A stretch of 64,000 nucleotides of DNA from Streptomyces collinus (GCF_031348265.1 NZ_CP133771.1:620001-684000); one strand, 5' to 3'. Shown: positions 48,189 through 57,649, counted from the first letter of the stretch. The notes: a model not told the origin generated them from the sequence alone. Numbers and translations are program-made.

Positions 48189-49121
48189 TCAGAAGACCGA
48201 CACGCCGGTCAGGGTCGTGAAGCGGTCGAGCGCCGCCACGCCCGCCACCGAGTTGCCCCGCTCGTCCAGGCCCGGGCTCCACACGCACAGAGTGCAGCGC
48301 CCGGGCACGACCGCGATGATGCCGCCGCCGACCCCGCTCTTGCCGGGCAGGCCCACGCGGTACGCGAAGTCGCCCGCGGCGTCGTAGGTGCCGCAGGTCA
48401 GCATGATCGCGTTGATCTGCTTGGCCTGGCTGCGGGTGAGCAGGCGGGTGCCGTCGGCGCGGATGCCGTGCCGGGCCAGGAAGCTCGTGGCGAGCGCGAG
48501 GTCGGCGCAGGACGCGGCGATCGAGCACTGCCGGAAGTACTGCTCCAGGAGCGTCGGCACGGGGTTGTCGATGTTGCCGTAGGACGCCATGAAGTGGCCG
48601 AGCGCGGCGTTGCGGTCGCCGTGGGCGGACTCGGAGGCGGCGACCTCCTGGTCGAAGGTCAGGCCGGGGTTGCCGCTCTCCGTCCGCAGGAAGGACAGCA
48701 GTTCGCCCGAGGCGTCGCCGGTACGGGTGTGCAGCCGGTCGGTGACGACGAGGGCGCCCGCGTTGATGAACGGGTTGCGGGGAATGCCGTTCTCGTACTC
48801 CAGCTGGACGAGGGAGTTGAAGGGGTTGCCCGAGGGCTCGCGGCCCACGTGCTCCCACAGGACGTCGCCCTCACGGGCCAGGTCGAGGGCGAGGGTGAAG
48901 ACCTTGGTGAGGGACTGCGCGGAGAACGGACGGCGCCACTCCCCCACGCCGTACACCGCGCCGTCGAGGTCGGCGACGGCCATGCCGAAGCTGCGCGGGT
49001 CGCAGGCGGCGAGCGCCGGGATGTAGTCGGCGGGCCGGCCTCTGCCGGGGGTCCGCTCGATCTCCTCGGCGATGCGCTCCAGGACCGGCTGGAAGGTCGA
49101 CGACGATGTCATGATCGCCAT
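48189..49121 (-). CDS. glsA: Glutaminase
   Basis: The 310-residue enzyme belongs to the serine-dependent glutaminase family, with S-A-Q-S-L-T-K (catalytic Ser70 and Lys73), E-P-S-G-N-P-F-N-S, N-P-F-I-N-A-G-A-L-V-V and G-K-S-G-V-G-G-G-I. It hydrolyses glutamine to glutamate and ammonia in the cytosol. ATG at 49121 follows GGAGGG. It is the last gene of a co-oriented set with aspartase, asparaginase, a permease and a FadR regulator, and so belongs to amide-amino-acid catabolism. Confidence 0.95.
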   Translation of the reverse strand: MAIMTSSSTFQPVLERIAEEIERTPGRGRPADYIPALAACDPRSFGMAVADLDGAVYGVGEWRRPFSAQSLTKVFTLALDLAREGDVLWEHVGREPSGNPFNSLVQLEYENGIPRNPFINAGALVVTDRLHTRTGDASGELLSFLRTESGNPGLTFDQEVAASESAHGDRNAALGHFMASYGNIDNPVPTLLEQYFRQCSIAASCADLALATSFLARHGIRADGTRLLTRSQAKQINAIMLTCGTYDAAGDFAYRVGLPGKSGVGGGIIAVVPGRCTLCVWSPGLDERGNSVAGVAALDRFTTLTGVSVF

Positions 49122-49155
49122 TGTCCCTCCGCCGGTCCGGGTGCGCTCGTGCGGG

Positions 49156-50565
49156 TCAGGCCGGGCTGTGGCCACTGCCTGCCAGGACCTCGGGGCGCAG
49201 CAGGGCGGCGAGGGTCTCGGCGGGGAGCAGGCCCTTCTCCAGGACGAGTTCGGCCACGCCACGGCCGGTGGCGAGAGCCTCCTTGGCGATGTCCGTGGCG
49301 GCGGTGTAGCCGATGTGCGGGTTGAGGGCGGTGACCAGACCGATGGAGTTCTCGACGCTCGTGCGCAGCGCCTCGGTGTTGGCGGTGATGCCGGCCACGC
49401 AGCGCTCGGCCAGGGTCAGGCACGCGCTCTGCAGATGCGTGATGGACTCCGACAGGGAGTGCAGGATGATCGGCTCGAAGGCGTTGAGCTGGAGCTGTCC
49501 GGCCTCGGCGGCCATGGTGATGGTGACGTCGTTGCCGATGACCTCGAAGGCGACCTGGTTGACGACCTCGGGTATCACCGGGTTGACCTTGCCGGGCATG
49601 ATCGACGAACCGGCCTGCACCGGCGGCAGGTTGATCTCGCCGAGGCCGGCGCGCGGGCCGGAGGACAGCAGCCGCAGGTCGTTGCAGCTCTTGGAGAGCT
49701 TGACCGCGATGCGCTTGAGCACGCCGGACATCTGCACGAACGCGCCACAGTCCTGGGTCGCCTCGACGAGGTTGGCCGCGGTCACCAGGGGCAGTCCGGT
49801 GATGGCCGCGAGGTGGCGGCGGGCCGCCTCGGCGTATCCGGCGGGCGCGTTGAGGCCGGTGCCGATCGCGGTCGCGCCCAGGTTGATCTCATGGATCAGC
49901 TGGACGGCCTCGGCGAGCCGGGCCCGGTCCTCGTCCAGCATGACGGCGTACGCGGAGAACTCCTGCCCCAGGGTCATGGGTACCGCGTCCTGCAACTGGG
50001 TGCGGCCCATCTTGAGGACGTCGCGGAACTCGACGGCCTTGAGGGCGAACGTGTCCTGCAGGACGGACATCGCGTCGAGCAGCCCGCGCACCGCGAACAC
50101 CGTCGCGATCTTGACGGCGGTCGGGTATACGTCGTTGGTGGACTGGCCGAGGTTGACGTCCTCGTTGGGGTGCAGGAAGCCGTACTCGCCCTTGGCGTGG
50201 CCCAGCAGTTCCAGCGCCCGGTTCGCCACGACCTCGTTGGCGTTCATGTTGGTGGAGGTGCCGGCACCGCCCTGGACGACGTCCACGACGAACTGGTCGT
50301 GCAGCCTTCCGTCCCGGATCTCACGGCAGGCCTCGACGATGGCGGCGGCCTTCTTGGAGTCCAGCAGGCCGAGTTCCTCGTTGGCGAGGGCGGCGGCCTC
50401 CTTGACGGCGGCGAGCGCGTCGATCAGGTGCGGGTAGGCGGAGATGGGCATCCCCGTGATCGGAAAGTTCTCCGTGGCCCGCAGGGTGTGCACACCCCAG
50501 TACGCCTCGGCGGGAACGTCACGGTCGCCGAGCAGATCGTGCTCGGAGCGGGTGGTGGCGGTCAT
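49156..50565 (-). CDS. aspA: Aspartate ammonia-lyase
   Basis: The 469-residue enzyme of the fumarase/aspartase superfamily carries [41 protein letters not shown] and the flexible active-site loop [11 protein letters not shown] (residues 319-329) with the catalytic Ser321. It converts L-aspartate to fumarate and ammonia, completing the route from asparagine to the TCA cycle. It stands 34 bp before glutaminase on the minus strand. Confidence 0.95.
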   Translation of the reverse strand: MTATTRSEHDLLGDRDVPAEAYWGVHTLRATENFPITGMPISAYPHLIDALAAVKEAAALANEELGLLDSKKAAAIVEACREIRDGRLHDQFVVDVVQGGAGTSTNMNANEVVANRALELLGHAKGEYGFLHPNEDVNLGQSTNDVYPTAVKIATVFAVRGLLDAMSVLQDTFALKAVEFRDVLKMGRTQLQDAVPMTLGQEFSAYAVMLDEDRARLAEAVQLIHEINLGATAIGTGLNAPAGYAEAARRHLAAITGLPLVTAANLVEATQDCGAFVQMSGVLKRIAVKLSKSCNDLRLLSSGPRAGLGEINLPPVQAGSSIMPGKVNPVIPEVVNQVAFEVIGNDVTITMAAEAGQLQLNAFEPIILHSLSESITHLQSACLTLAERCVAGITANTEALRTSVENSIGLVTALNPHIGYTAATDIAKEALATGRGVAELVLEKGLLPAETLAALLRPEVLAGSGHSPA

Positions 50566-50618
50566 GACGGTGAGGGTCCTCTTTCTGCGTGAAACTGAGG
50601 GTGGGATACACGCCCTTC

Positions 50619-50656
50619 AGGGGCGCGGGGAACTGCGCGAACCACCACGGACGGCC
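50619..50656 (+). repeat. Copy 1 of a dispersed intergenic repeat
   Basis: The core GGGGCGCGGGGAACTGCGCG occurs here between the asparaginase and aspartase genes, followed by a variable CCAC-ACGG tail. A second copy lies at 53973-54008. I recall this core as common in intergenic DNA of many Streptomyces genomes; its function is unknown. Confidence 0.6.
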
Positions 50657-50704
50657 GTCGGACCGTCGACGACGGGCAGTGCCCCGTCGGGATGCGGCCC
50701 AGTG

Positions 50705-51721
50705 CTACCGGTGAGCCGTCGCCGGAAGAGGATCCAGGGCACGCACCACCCGCACCGACCCCACCGGCTCCCCGCCCCCGAGCAGGGGTTCACCCGCGAA
50801 CTCGGCGAGCAGCGCCGGGTCGACACCGGCCCGGGCCAACGCGGCGGCGGTCACGGGGACCCGCGCCCGGTTCGCCCCGTCCGCGATCTTCACCGCAACG
50901 GCCCGCCCATCAGCCAGCGCAGCGACCTGCACGCCCTCGAAGCCGTCCTTGGACAACAGCCCCGGCACGGCCCGCATCAGCGCGGCGACGTCCCGTCCGG
51001 AGCCGGAGGCCATCTCCGCGTGCTCGCGCATGGCGTCGGCCACCCGGGCCTCGGGGGTGCCCGGCGCGGCGGTGACGATCCGGGCGGTGGCGCGGGCGAG
51101 GCCGTGCAGGGAGATGGAGTACAGGGGTGCGCCGCAGCCGTCGACGGTGACCCGGGCGATGCGCTGACCGGTGAGGTCCTCGACGATCTCGGCGATGGCC
51201 TGCTGGAGCGGGTGGCCGGGGTCGAGGTAGTTCTCCAGGGGCCAGCCGTTGAGCATGCAGGTGTAGAGCATGGCGGCATGCTTGCCGGAGCAGTTCTGCG
51301 CGAGCCGCGAGGGCAGCCGGCCCTCGCGCACCCAGGCGTCCCGGACGACCGGGTCGAACGGCATGTCCGTGACGTTGCGCAGATGGTCCTCGGTGAGCCC
51401 GGCGAGGTCGAGGATGCGCCGGGCACCGGCGAGGTGGCGTTCCTCTCCGGAGTGGCTGGCCGCCGTCAGGGACAGGAGCTCGCCGTCGAGCGGCAGCCCC
51501 GCCCGGGCCATGGCCACGGCCTGGACGGGCTTGATCGCGGAACGGGGGTAGAAGGCGGCCTCGATGTCTCCGATCTGGAGCGCGACCCCTCCGTCGGCGT
51601 CGAGGACGACGACGGAGCCGTAGTGGATGCCTTCGACGATTCCGCCGCGTATGAGGTGGGCGACGGGGGCGTGGACGGGTTCACGGACAAGGGGTGCGTC
51701 CGCGAGGGAACTGCTGAACAT
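50705..51721 (-). CDS. Type II-like asparaginase (rhizobial/thermolabile-type family)
   Basis: The 338-residue protein belongs to the asparaginase II family typified by Rhizobium AnsA, not to the E. coli type: S-G-K-H-A-A-M-L (Ser and Lys of the active site), R-S-A-I-K-P-V-Q-A-V-A, S-H-S-G-E-E-R-H and C-G-A-P-L-Y-S-I-S-L-H-G-L-A are conserved. It deaminates asparagine to aspartate in the cytosol. It follows the permease gene by 32 bp. Confidence 0.92.
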   Translation of the reverse strand: MFSSSLADAPLVREPVHAPVAHLIRGGIVEGIHYGSVVVLDADGGVALQIGDIEAAFYPRSAIKPVQAVAMARAGLPLDGELLSLTAASHSGEERHLAGARRILDLAGLTEDHLRNVTDMPFDPVVRDAWVREGRLPSRLAQNCSGKHAAMLYTCMLNGWPLENYLDPGHPLQQAIAEIVEDLTGQRIARVTVDGCGAPLYSISLHGLARATARIVTAAPGTPEARVADAMREHAEMASGSGRDVAALMRAVPGLLSKDGFEGVQVAALADGRAVAVKIADGANRARVPVTAAALARAGVDPALLAEFAGEPLLGGGEPVGSVRVVRALDPLPATAHR

Positions 51722-51753
51722 CACTGCCTGCTTCTCTGGGAGCGGCGCGTTCC

Positions 51754-53196
51754 TCACGCGCCGGCTCCGGTGGTGGACTTGCGCGCGATACGGCCGCGGA
51801 TGGCGAACCATCCGGCGACCAGTGCCCCGACGATCAGCGGCAGGCACAGCACGGTGGTGCGTCCCGCGCCGCCGTCGGCGTACATGAGGACCAGGACGGA
51901 GGCGAGGAACGCCAGCGTCACGATCTCGGTCCAGGGGGAGCCCGGCAGCCGGTAGCCCGGGCGGGTCAGTTCGCCCCTCTGGGTCTTCTGCCAGAAGAGG
52001 AGGTGGCAGATCATGATCATGCCCCAGGTGGCGAGGATGCCGATCGCGGCGAAGTTCAGCACGATCTCGAACGCCTCGGCGGGCACGACGAAGTTGAGTC
52101 CGACGCCGAGCACGCAGATGCCGCTGGTGAGCAGGATGCCGCCGTAGGGGACCTGGCTGCGGCTCATCACCGAGGTGAACCTGGGCGCGGATCCGGACAT
52201 GGCCATGGAGCGCAGGATGCGGCCGGTGGAGTACAGGCCGGAGTTGAGGGAGGACATGGCGGCGGTGAGGACGACGAGGTTCATCACGCCGCCGGCCGCC
52301 GGCACGCCGATGTTGGAGAGCACCGTCACGAAGGGGCTCTCCCCGGCGGTGTACTTGTTCCAGGGCAGCAGCATCGACAGCAGCACGACCGAGCCGACGT
52401 AGAAGACGCCGACGCGCCACATGATCGAGTTGATCGCCTTGGGCATGATCTTCTCGGGGTTCTCGGTCTCGCCGGCGGCGACGCCGACCAGTTCGACGGA
52501 GGCGTAGGCGAAGACGACGCCCTGGATGATCAGCAGCATGGGCAGCAGGCCGTGCGGGAAGACACCGCCGCTGTCGCCGATCAGGGACGGGCCGGGGGTG
52601 TGGCCGTCGACGGGGTGCTGGGTGACCAGCAGGAAGATGCCGATGCACATGAAGACGACCAGTGCGCCGACCTTGACGATCGCGAACCAGAACTCCAGCT
52701 CGCCGAAGATCTTCACCGAGATCAGGTTGACGGTGAGGACGACCGCCAGGGCGATCAGCGCGATCACCCACTGGGGTATGTCGGAGAACATGCCCCAGTA
52801 GTGGGTGTAGGTGGCGACGGCGGTGATGTCGGCGATGCCGGTGGTCGCCCAGTTGAGGAAGTACATCCAGCCGGCGGTGTAGGCGCCCTTCTCCCCCATG
52901 AACTCGCGTGCGTAGGAGACGAAGGCGCCGGAGGAGGGCCGGTACAGCACGAGTTCGCCGAGGGCGCGCACGACGAGGAAGGCGAAGAGGCCGCAGACCG
53001 CGTACGCGATGAAGAGGGAGGGGCCGGCGTCGGCGAGGCGTCCGCCCGCGCCGAGGAAGAGGCCGGTGCCGATCGCTCCGCCGATGGCGATCATGTTGAC
53101 GTGCCGGGACTTCAGGGACTTGCTGTAGCCCTCGTCTCCGGCATCGACATGGACGGAACGTTTCTGCACCTCATTGTGCAGGGACTGCTCGCTCAC
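51754..53196 (-). CDS. Amino acid permease (AnsP/GabP group, APC superfamily)
   Basis: The 480-residue protein has an N-terminal soluble stretch and 12 hydrophobic helices, with the APC signature [35 protein letters not shown] and [14 protein letters not shown]. It is a proton-coupled importer in the cytoplasmic membrane; asparagine is the likely substrate, given the asparaginase 32 bp downstream. Its GTG start overlaps the stop of the FadR-type regulator gene by 4 bp, so expression is coupled. Confidence 0.9.
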   Translation of the reverse strand: MSEQSLHNEVQKRSVHVDAGDEGYSKSLKSRHVNMIAIGGAIGTGLFLGAGGRLADAGPSLFIAYAVCGLFAFLVVRALGELVLYRPSSGAFVSYAREFMGEKGAYTAGWMYFLNWATTGIADITAVATYTHYWGMFSDIPQWVIALIALAVVLTVNLISVKIFGELEFWFAIVKVGALVVFMCIGIFLLVTQHPVDGHTPGPSLIGDSGGVFPHGLLPMLLIIQGVVFAYASVELVGVAAGETENPEKIMPKAINSIMWRVGVFYVGSVVLLSMLLPWNKYTAGESPFVTVLSNIGVPAAGGVMNLVVLTAAMSSLNSGLYSTGRILRSMAMSGSAPRFTSVMSRSQVPYGGILLTSGICVLGVGLNFVVPAEAFEIVLNFAAIGILATWGMIMICHLLFWQKTQRGELTRPGYRLPGSPWTEIVTLAFLASVLVLMYADGGAGRTTVLCLPLIVGALVAGWFAIRGRIARKSTTGAGA

Positions 53197-53924
53197 GCCT
53201 CGGGTCCGCCTTCCATGGGGGTGTCCGTGCGCGATGGACGCACGATGTCGGTGAGGGTCGTCTCTACGCGGTCGAGGTGGTGTGCCATGGCCTCCACCGC
53301 GTCGTTCTCGGAACCGTCGATCAGCGCCTCGACGATCGCCCGGTGCTCGCGGTTGGACTGCTCGCGGCGGCCGCCCAGCTCGTTGAGGAAGGCCGACTGG
53401 CGGGCCAGCGCGTCCCGGATCTCCTCGATGACCCGGCGGAAGACCGGGTTCTGGGCCGCCTCGGCCACGGCGAGATGGAACAGCGTGTCCATGGCGACCC
53501 ACGCGGTGGTGTCCGTCTCCCGCTCCATCCGGTCCAGCAGGTGGGCCAGGTGGTCGAGGTTCTCCGGGGTGCGGCGCCGGGCCGCGTACCCGGCGACCGG
53601 GATCTCGACGTGGCGGCGCACCTCCAGCAGGTCGCTGGCCGCGTAGTCGCCGAAGGTGGGGTCCTCGACGGTACTGGCCACGACGAAGGTGCCCTTGCCG
53701 GTCCGGGACACGGTCAGACCCATGGTCTGCAGCGCCCGCAACGCCTCGCGCAGCACCGGCCGGGAGACCTCCAGGGCCCGGCACAGCTCCGCCTCGGAGG
53801 GGAGCTTGTCGCCGATGGCGTACTCGCCACGTTCGATGGCACCGCGCAGGTGCGCCAGCACCGCTTCCATGGCACTCACGCGTCGCACAGGCTGTCCGGC
53901 TGTCCGGCTGTCTGACAGGTTCAC
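53193..53924 (-). CDS. GntR-family regulator, FadR subfamily (FCD domain)
   Basis: The 243-residue protein has a GntR winged helix ([31 protein letters not shown]; about 22-90) and an FCD effector domain (about 100-225) with the metal-binding D...H...H pattern (D-T-L-F-H-L-A, E-H-R-A-I-V, M-A-H-H-L). It leads the asparagine-catabolic operon and is likely its controller. The GTG start lies within CTGTC-T-GACAG, an inverted repeat at 53908-53918, so a start further in (ATG at 53870) would leave that repeat as an upstream operator. Confidence 0.9.
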   Translation of the reverse strand: MNLSDSRTAGQPVRRVSAMEAVLAHLRGAIERGEYAIGDKLPSEAELCRALEVSRPVLREALRALQTMGLTVSRTGKGTFVVASTVEDPTFGDYAASDLLEVRRHVEIPVAGYAARRRTPENLDHLAHLLDRMERETDTTAWVAMDTLFHLAVAEAAQNPVFRRVIEEIRDALARQSAFLNELGGRREQSNREHRAIVEALIDGSENDAVEAMAHHLDRVETTLTDIVRPSRTDTPMEGGPEA

Positions 53925-53967
53925 GGGGGAGATACTCCGGGCGACGGGAGGCCCCTGTCAAGGGGGC

Positions 53968-53980
53968 GCCCCAAAGGGGC
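53968..53980 (-). terminator. Short hairpin after uppP
   Basis: GCCCC-AAA-GGGGC forms a 5-bp stem with a 3-nt loop between the uppP end and the regulator start. Weak but well placed. Confidence 0.35.
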
Positions 53981-54008
53981 ACGGGAACTGCGCGACGAGC
54001 CACGATGG
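53973..54008 (+). repeat. Copy 2 of the dispersed intergenic repeat
   Basis: GGGGCACGGGAACTGCGCGA matches the core of the copy at 50619 with one substitution and one deletion, and is followed by C-GAGCCACGATGG. It has the same orientation as copy 1. Confidence 0.6.
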
Positions 54009-54045
54009 CGCCGCAGACAGCCGACGGCGCCTCCCGGCAGACCAC

Positions 54046-54882
54046 TCAACTGTGCAGGGCACCCGCTCCGAGCAGCCCGAACAGCAGCACGCCCACCGCA
54101 ATCCGGTAGATCACGAACGCGTTGAACGAGTGCTTGGCGACGAACTTCAGCAGCCAGGCGATGGAGGCGTACGCCACGACGAAGGAGACGGCCGTGCCGA
54201 CGGCGAGCGGCGCCGCCCCCACCCCGGTGCCCAGGGCGTCCTTGAGCTCGTAGAGGCCGGCGCCCGTCAGGGCGGGTATGCCGAGGAAGAAGGAGAGCCG
54301 GGTGGCGGCCACGCGGTCCAGGTCGAGGATGAGCGCGGTGGACATGGTGGCGCCGGAGCGCGAGAAGCCGGGGAAGAGCAGGGCGAGGATCTGGGAGCTG
54401 CCGACCAGCATCGCGTCCTTGAACGAGGTGTCGTCCTCGCCGCGCTTGTGCCGGCCCATCTGGTCAGCCGCCCACATCACGCCGCTGCCGACGATCAGCG
54501 AGCCGGCGACCACCCACAGCGAGGCGAGCGGCCCCTCGATGAGCGGCTTGGCGGCGAGCCCGACGGCGACGATCGGGATCGTCGCACAGATGACCCACCA
54601 CGCGAACTTGTAGTCGTGGTGGTACCGCTCCTCGCGGTCGCGCAGGCCCCTCCCCCAGGCGGAGACGATCCGCACGATGTCCTTGAAGAAGTACACGAGC
54701 ACCGCGGCGATCGCGCCCACCTGGATGACGGCCGAGAACCCGACCACGGCGTCGTCGTCGACGGGGATGCCCATCAGCCCCTCGACGATCTTCAGATGGC
54801 CGGTCGAGGAGACGGGCAGGAACTCGGTCACCCCCTCGACGGCTCCGAGGACGACGGCCTGACCGACGCTGATGACGCTCAT
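54046..54882 (-). CDS. uppP: Undecaprenyl-diphosphatase UppP/BacA
   Basis: The 278-residue membrane protein carries the two inverted repeats of BacA: E-G-V-T-E-F-L-P-V-S-S-T-G-H-L (about 16-30) and P-G-F-S-R-S-G-A-T-M (about 168-177). It removes a phosphate from undecaprenyl diphosphate during recycling of the cell-wall lipid carrier, and raises bacitracin tolerance. The gene follows the fluoride-export operon by 81 bp on the same strand. Confidence 0.95.
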   Translation of the reverse strand: MSVISVGQAVVLGAVEGVTEFLPVSSTGHLKIVEGLMGIPVDDDAVVGFSAVIQVGAIAAVLVYFFKDIVRIVSAWGRGLRDREERYHHDYKFAWWVICATIPIVAVGLAAKPLIEGPLASLWVVAGSLIVGSGVMWAADQMGRHKRGEDDTSFKDAMLVGSSQILALLFPGFSRSGATMSTALILDLDRVAATRLSFFLGIPALTGAGLYELKDALGTGVGAAPLAVGTAVSFVVAYASIAWLLKFVAKHSFNAFVIYRIAVGVLLFGLLGAGALHS

Positions 54883-54963
54883 GGGATCCAGTTCTGCTCG
54901 GGGGCTGGAGCGGAGGGGACCGTCCTACTACACCCGTACGAGAACGGATCTCATGGACGCGCC

Positions 54964-55311
54964 TCACATACGCGTCAGTGCCGCCCCCGCGAAGGCCGCG
55001 GCGACACCGGCCGTCACACTGACCGCGACGTTGAGGGCGGCCTGCAGACGCGCCCCGGACTCCGCCAGCCGCAGCGTCTCGTAGGAGAACGTCGAGTAGG
55101 TCGTCAGGGCCCCGCACAGGCCGGTGCCGAGCAGCAACTGGAGGTGGGTGGCGGCTCCGGTGAGGAGACCGAGGACCAGGCAGCCGGCCACGTTCACCGT
55201 GAAGGTGCCCCAGGGGAAGACGGAATCGTGCCGGGACTGGACCGCTCGGTCGGTGAGGTAGCGCAGCGGGGCGCCGACCATCGCGCCGCAGACGACCAGC
55301 AGCCAGTTCAC
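54964..55311 (-). CDS. crcB: Fluoride channel subunit FluC/CrcB (second of the operon)
   Basis: The 115-residue protein has four helices and the Fluc motifs [22 protein letters not shown] (channel Asn) and [16 protein letters not shown] (the T-T-x-S-T-F Na+ and Phe-box region). In actinobacteria two CrcB subunits often form a heterodimeric or dual channel. Its ATG overlaps the DUF190 stop by 4 bp. Confidence 0.95.
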   Translation of the reverse strand: MNWLLVVCGAMVGAPLRYLTDRAVQSRHDSVFPWGTFTVNVAGCLVLGLLTGAATHLQLLLGTGLCGALTTYSTFSYETLRLAESGARLQAALNVAVSVTAGVAAAFAGAALTRM

Positions 55312-55688
55312 AACGACCTCTTACCCTTCCTGTCCGCTGTGCCGGGATCGTCCCCGCGTCCGGCGTACCGGATCACCTCGCAGTCCTCCAGGGTCACGAG
55401 CCCTTCGGTGACGATGTCGTCGAGTTGCGGGAGGAACGCGCGGACGCGCGGCGCGGTGTCGATGATCACGACCGCGATCGGCAGGTCCTCGCTCAGGGAC
55501 AGCAGCCGTGAGGTGTGGATGAGGGAGGACGCGCCGAAGCCCTCGATGCCGCGGAAGACGCTGGCGCCCGCGAGGCCCGCCGCGTGGGCCCGGTGGACGA
55601 TCTCCGAGTAGAGGGGCCTGTGGTGCCAGGTGTCGCTCTCGCCGATGAGGACGGTCAGGCGCAGGGCGCTGCCGGTGAGTCTCGTCAT
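55308..55688 (-). CDS. DUF190 protein between two CrcB genes (PII-like fold family)
   Basis: The 126-residue protein begins [24 protein letters not shown] and continues [18 protein letters not shown], typical of DUF190. Known DUF190 structures have a PII/CutA1-like ferredoxin fold, so it may act as a small sensor or modulator; association with crcB is frequent in Streptomyces. It overlaps both neighbours by 4 bp, so the three are translated as a unit. The biochemical role is unknown. Confidence 0.9.
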   Translation of the reverse strand: MTRLTGSALRLTVLIGESDTWHHRPLYSEIVHRAHAAGLAGASVFRGIEGFGASSLIHTSRLLSLSEDLPIAVVIIDTAPRVRAFLPQLDDIVTEGLVTLEDCEVIRYAGRGDDPGTADRKGKRSL

Positions 55689-56137
55689 GGCTGCCTCCCT
55701 TTCAGGGCGCGGCGGGTCGTCGCGGCCGCGAGCCACACCGCTGTGAGCGCCGCGAGCGGGGTCGCGGCGAGGTAGGCCAGGCCGGTGCCGGCCTGGCCGC
55801 CGTCGATGAGTCTGCGGATGTCGACGGCGTAGGTCGAGAAGGTGGTGAAGCCGCCCAGGACGCCGGTGCCGAAGAAGGGGCGGACGAGGGGGTGGGCGGG
55901 CCGGATCTCGGTGATGACCACCATGAACACACCGATCACGGCGCAGCCGGCGATGTTGACCCCGAGGGTCGTCCAGGGGAAGCCCTTCGGGGGCGTGGTC
56001 CACCAGAGGGAGGCCGCGTAGCGGGCGGTCGCGCCCACCGCTCCCCCGAGCGACACGGCCGCGACGACGGGCGCCTGGGCGCGCCAGGAGGGCGGTCGCC
56101 GGACCGGAAGGCGGAGGCGCTTTTCGGGGGCCGTCAT
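55685..56137 (-). CDS. crcB: Fluoride channel subunit FluC/CrcB (first of the operon)
   Basis: The 150-residue protein has an N-terminal extension of about 25 residues (R-L-R-L-P-V-R-R) before the CrcB fold: [24 protein letters not shown] and [17 protein letters not shown]. It exports fluoride passively through the membrane as a dual-topology dimer. The operon order is crcB, DUF190, crcB. A structured RNA resembling a fluoride riboswitch lies 53 nt upstream. Confidence 0.95.
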   Translation of the reverse strand: MTAPEKRLRLPVRRPPSWRAQAPVVAAVSLGGAVGATARYAASLWWTTPPKGFPWTTLGVNIAGCAVIGVFMVVITEIRPAHPLVRPFFGTGVLGGFTTFSTYAVDIRRLIDGGQAGTGLAYLAATPLAALTAVWLAAATTRRALKGRQP

Positions 56138-56190
56138 GGTGGTACGTCTCCTACTCGCCGGGGCCCGGGTCGTGCGGGCGCGTGCCGTCG

Positions 56191-56250
56191 CAAGTAGGGA
56201 CCGTTGGCGGCGTCACTGCCGCGGTTCGGGTACGGCGGGCCCCACCGCCG
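56191..56250 (-). promoter_or_regulatory. Candidate fluoride riboswitch (crcB-motif variant)
   Basis: Read on the minus strand, P1 is CGGCG/CGCCG closing the loop GUGGGGCC; then AACCGCGGC-AGUGAC-GCCGC forms P2; the 3' segment GGUCCC pairs with GGGGCC of the P1 loop (six pairs, one G-U) to make the pseudoknot, followed by UAC. Stem lengths, loop length and order match the Thermotoga petrophila aptamer. It departs at conserved positions: the A6-U38 linchpin corresponds to G-C here and U41 to C. The next start, 53 nt downstream, is crcB. The architecture is convincing, the ligand-binding state is not proven. Confidence 0.6.
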
Positions 56251-56305
56251 CGCCGCGGTGGATGCCCGCGGCCGCGTTCAGGTTAACCCCGGGAGCGGAG
56301 CGGGG

Positions 56306-57265
56306 TCATGTCGGGGCGGGTGCCTCGCAGACCGCCACGCCCCGTTCCCGGACGCTGCCCAGGACGAGGTGCCCGGCCGCCGCGCACACGCTGGTGGCCA
56401 TGCGGTAGCCGGAGTGGCGGCGGGCCAGGTGGTGGACGACGCGGCCCTGGTCGTCGAAGGCCATGACGCCGACCGTGCCCGTGGGGCGGAAGGGCGCGCG
56501 CACGGCCAGACGCGCGGCGGCGGCACGGACGCCGGGCGCGGCGCGGTGGAGCAGGTCGAGGGCCCGTACGCGGGGCCCGGCGAGCGCGACCCAGATCGGT
56601 CCGTCGGGTGCGTCGCGCCAGAGGTTGTCGGGCATGCCGGGGAGGTTCTCGGCGAAGGGCTCGCTCCGTCCGGCCTTCGGCCCGGTGAGCCAGTGGCGCA
56701 GGAGCCGGCAGGCGCCGGTCTCGGCGACGACGAGGAAGGACTCGTCGGCGCCGGCGGCGACCCCGTTGGCGAACTGCAGGCCGTCCAGCACCACCTCGGG
56801 TGTGTCACCGCCGGGGGCGAGCCGCAGCAGACGTCCCGTTCCGGTGTGTTCGACGATGTCGCCGATCCAGTGCTCCAGCGGGTACCGGCGGCTGGACACG
56901 GTGAAGTAGACGCTGCCGTCGGAGAGGGAGACGGCGTTGCTGCAGAAGCGCAGCGGCTCGCCCGCCACCGAGTCGGCCAGGACCCGGACCGTGCCGTCGC
57001 CGGTGCCGACGCGCAGGAGTCCGCGTTCGGCGTCGCACACCAGCAGGTCGCCGTCCGGGAGGAGTTCGAGCCCGAGTGGCCTGCCGCCCGTCTCGGCGAT
57101 CACCTCGACGCGGGCCGCGACCGGGTCGGCGAGGGCGTCGAGCCGCAGGATGCGGCCGTCCGCGACGCCGGTGAGGACCCGGCCGCGCGGGTCGGCGACC
57201 ACGTCCTCGGGGCCGGGGCCCACTTCGACGTAGTGGCGTGGGACGAGTGCCGTGGGACGATCCAT
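56306..57265 (-). CDS. SMP-30/gluconolactonase/strictosidine-synthase-like beta-propeller protein
   Basis: The 319-residue protein is a six-bladed propeller: G-P-G-P-E-D-V-V-A-D-P-R-G-R, R-P-L-G-L-E-L-L-P-D-G-D-L-L-V-C-D, F-C-S-N-A-V-S-L-S-D-G-S-V-Y-F-T-V-S-S and G-L-Q-F-A-N-G-V-A. The Y-P-L-E-H-W segment and N-G-V-A are those of strictosidine synthase-like lactonases. It probably hydrolyses a lactone with Ca2+. It lies in an operon with an ArsR-family gene; an ATG at 57304 would start closer to it. Confidence 0.85.
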   Translation of the reverse strand: MDRPTALVPRHYVEVGPGPEDVVADPRGRVLTGVADGRILRLDALADPVAARVEVIAETGGRPLGLELLPDGDLLVCDAERGLLRVGTGDGTVRVLADSVAGEPLRFCSNAVSLSDGSVYFTVSSRRYPLEHWIGDIVEHTGTGRLLRLAPGGDTPEVVLDGLQFANGVAAGADESFLVVAETGACRLLRHWLTGPKAGRSEPFAENLPGMPDNLWRDAPDGPIWVALAGPRVRALDLLHRAAPGVRAAAARLAVRAPFRPTGTVGVMAFDDQGRVVHHLARRHSGYRMATSVCAAAGHLVLGSVRERGVAVCEAPAPT

Positions 57266-57314
57266 CGCGCGCGTGTCCTTCACCGTCGGGGGCGATACCG
57301 CCATACCGGGTCGC

Positions 57315-57572
57315 CTACCAGCCCTTCTCAAACATCCGGGCGACCTCCGCGATCCGCATGTCGTCGCGGTGGTAGCACACGCGGCCCGCGGATCTGCTGG
57401 TGCGCAGCATGCCGGTGGCCTCCAGCAGCCGGAGATGGGTGATGGCGACCGGGCGTGGCAGCGAGAACCGCTCGGCGACGGCGTCCGCGGTGACACCGTC
57501 CGCCGCGGCCGGGGGTTCCTTCAGCCAGGCCAGGATGCGCAGCCGCGTCTCGCCCGTGGGAGTCCTCAGCAT
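57315..57572 (-). CDS. ArsR-family small transcriptional regulator
   Basis: The 85-residue protein is a bare winged helix: E-T-R-L-R-I-L-A-W-L-K, V-A-E-R-F-S-L-P-R-P-V-A-I-T-H-L-R-L-L-E-A-T-G-M-L-R-T and G-R-V-C-Y-H-R. It lacks the Cys-based metal motifs of ArsR/SmtB, so it responds to something other than metal. A 27-bp inverted repeat lies 78 bp upstream, and the SMP-30 gene follows in the same direction. It is probably an autorepressor of this operon. Confidence 0.88.
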   Translation of the reverse strand: MLRTPTGETRLRILAWLKEPPAAADGVTADAVAERFSLPRPVAITHLRLLEATGMLRTSRSAGRVCYHRDDMRIAEVARMFEKGW

Positions 57573-57649
57573 GTCGTGCCCCTGCCTCGCGGCTTCGCCC
57601 TCTCACCGCGTCTTCCCACTGTCTCGCAGCCGATGCCGCCGCGTCCGGG

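Noticed and set aside
54883..54963. Second riboswitch or attenuator before uppP
   Set aside because: The 81-bp gap has no convincing stem.
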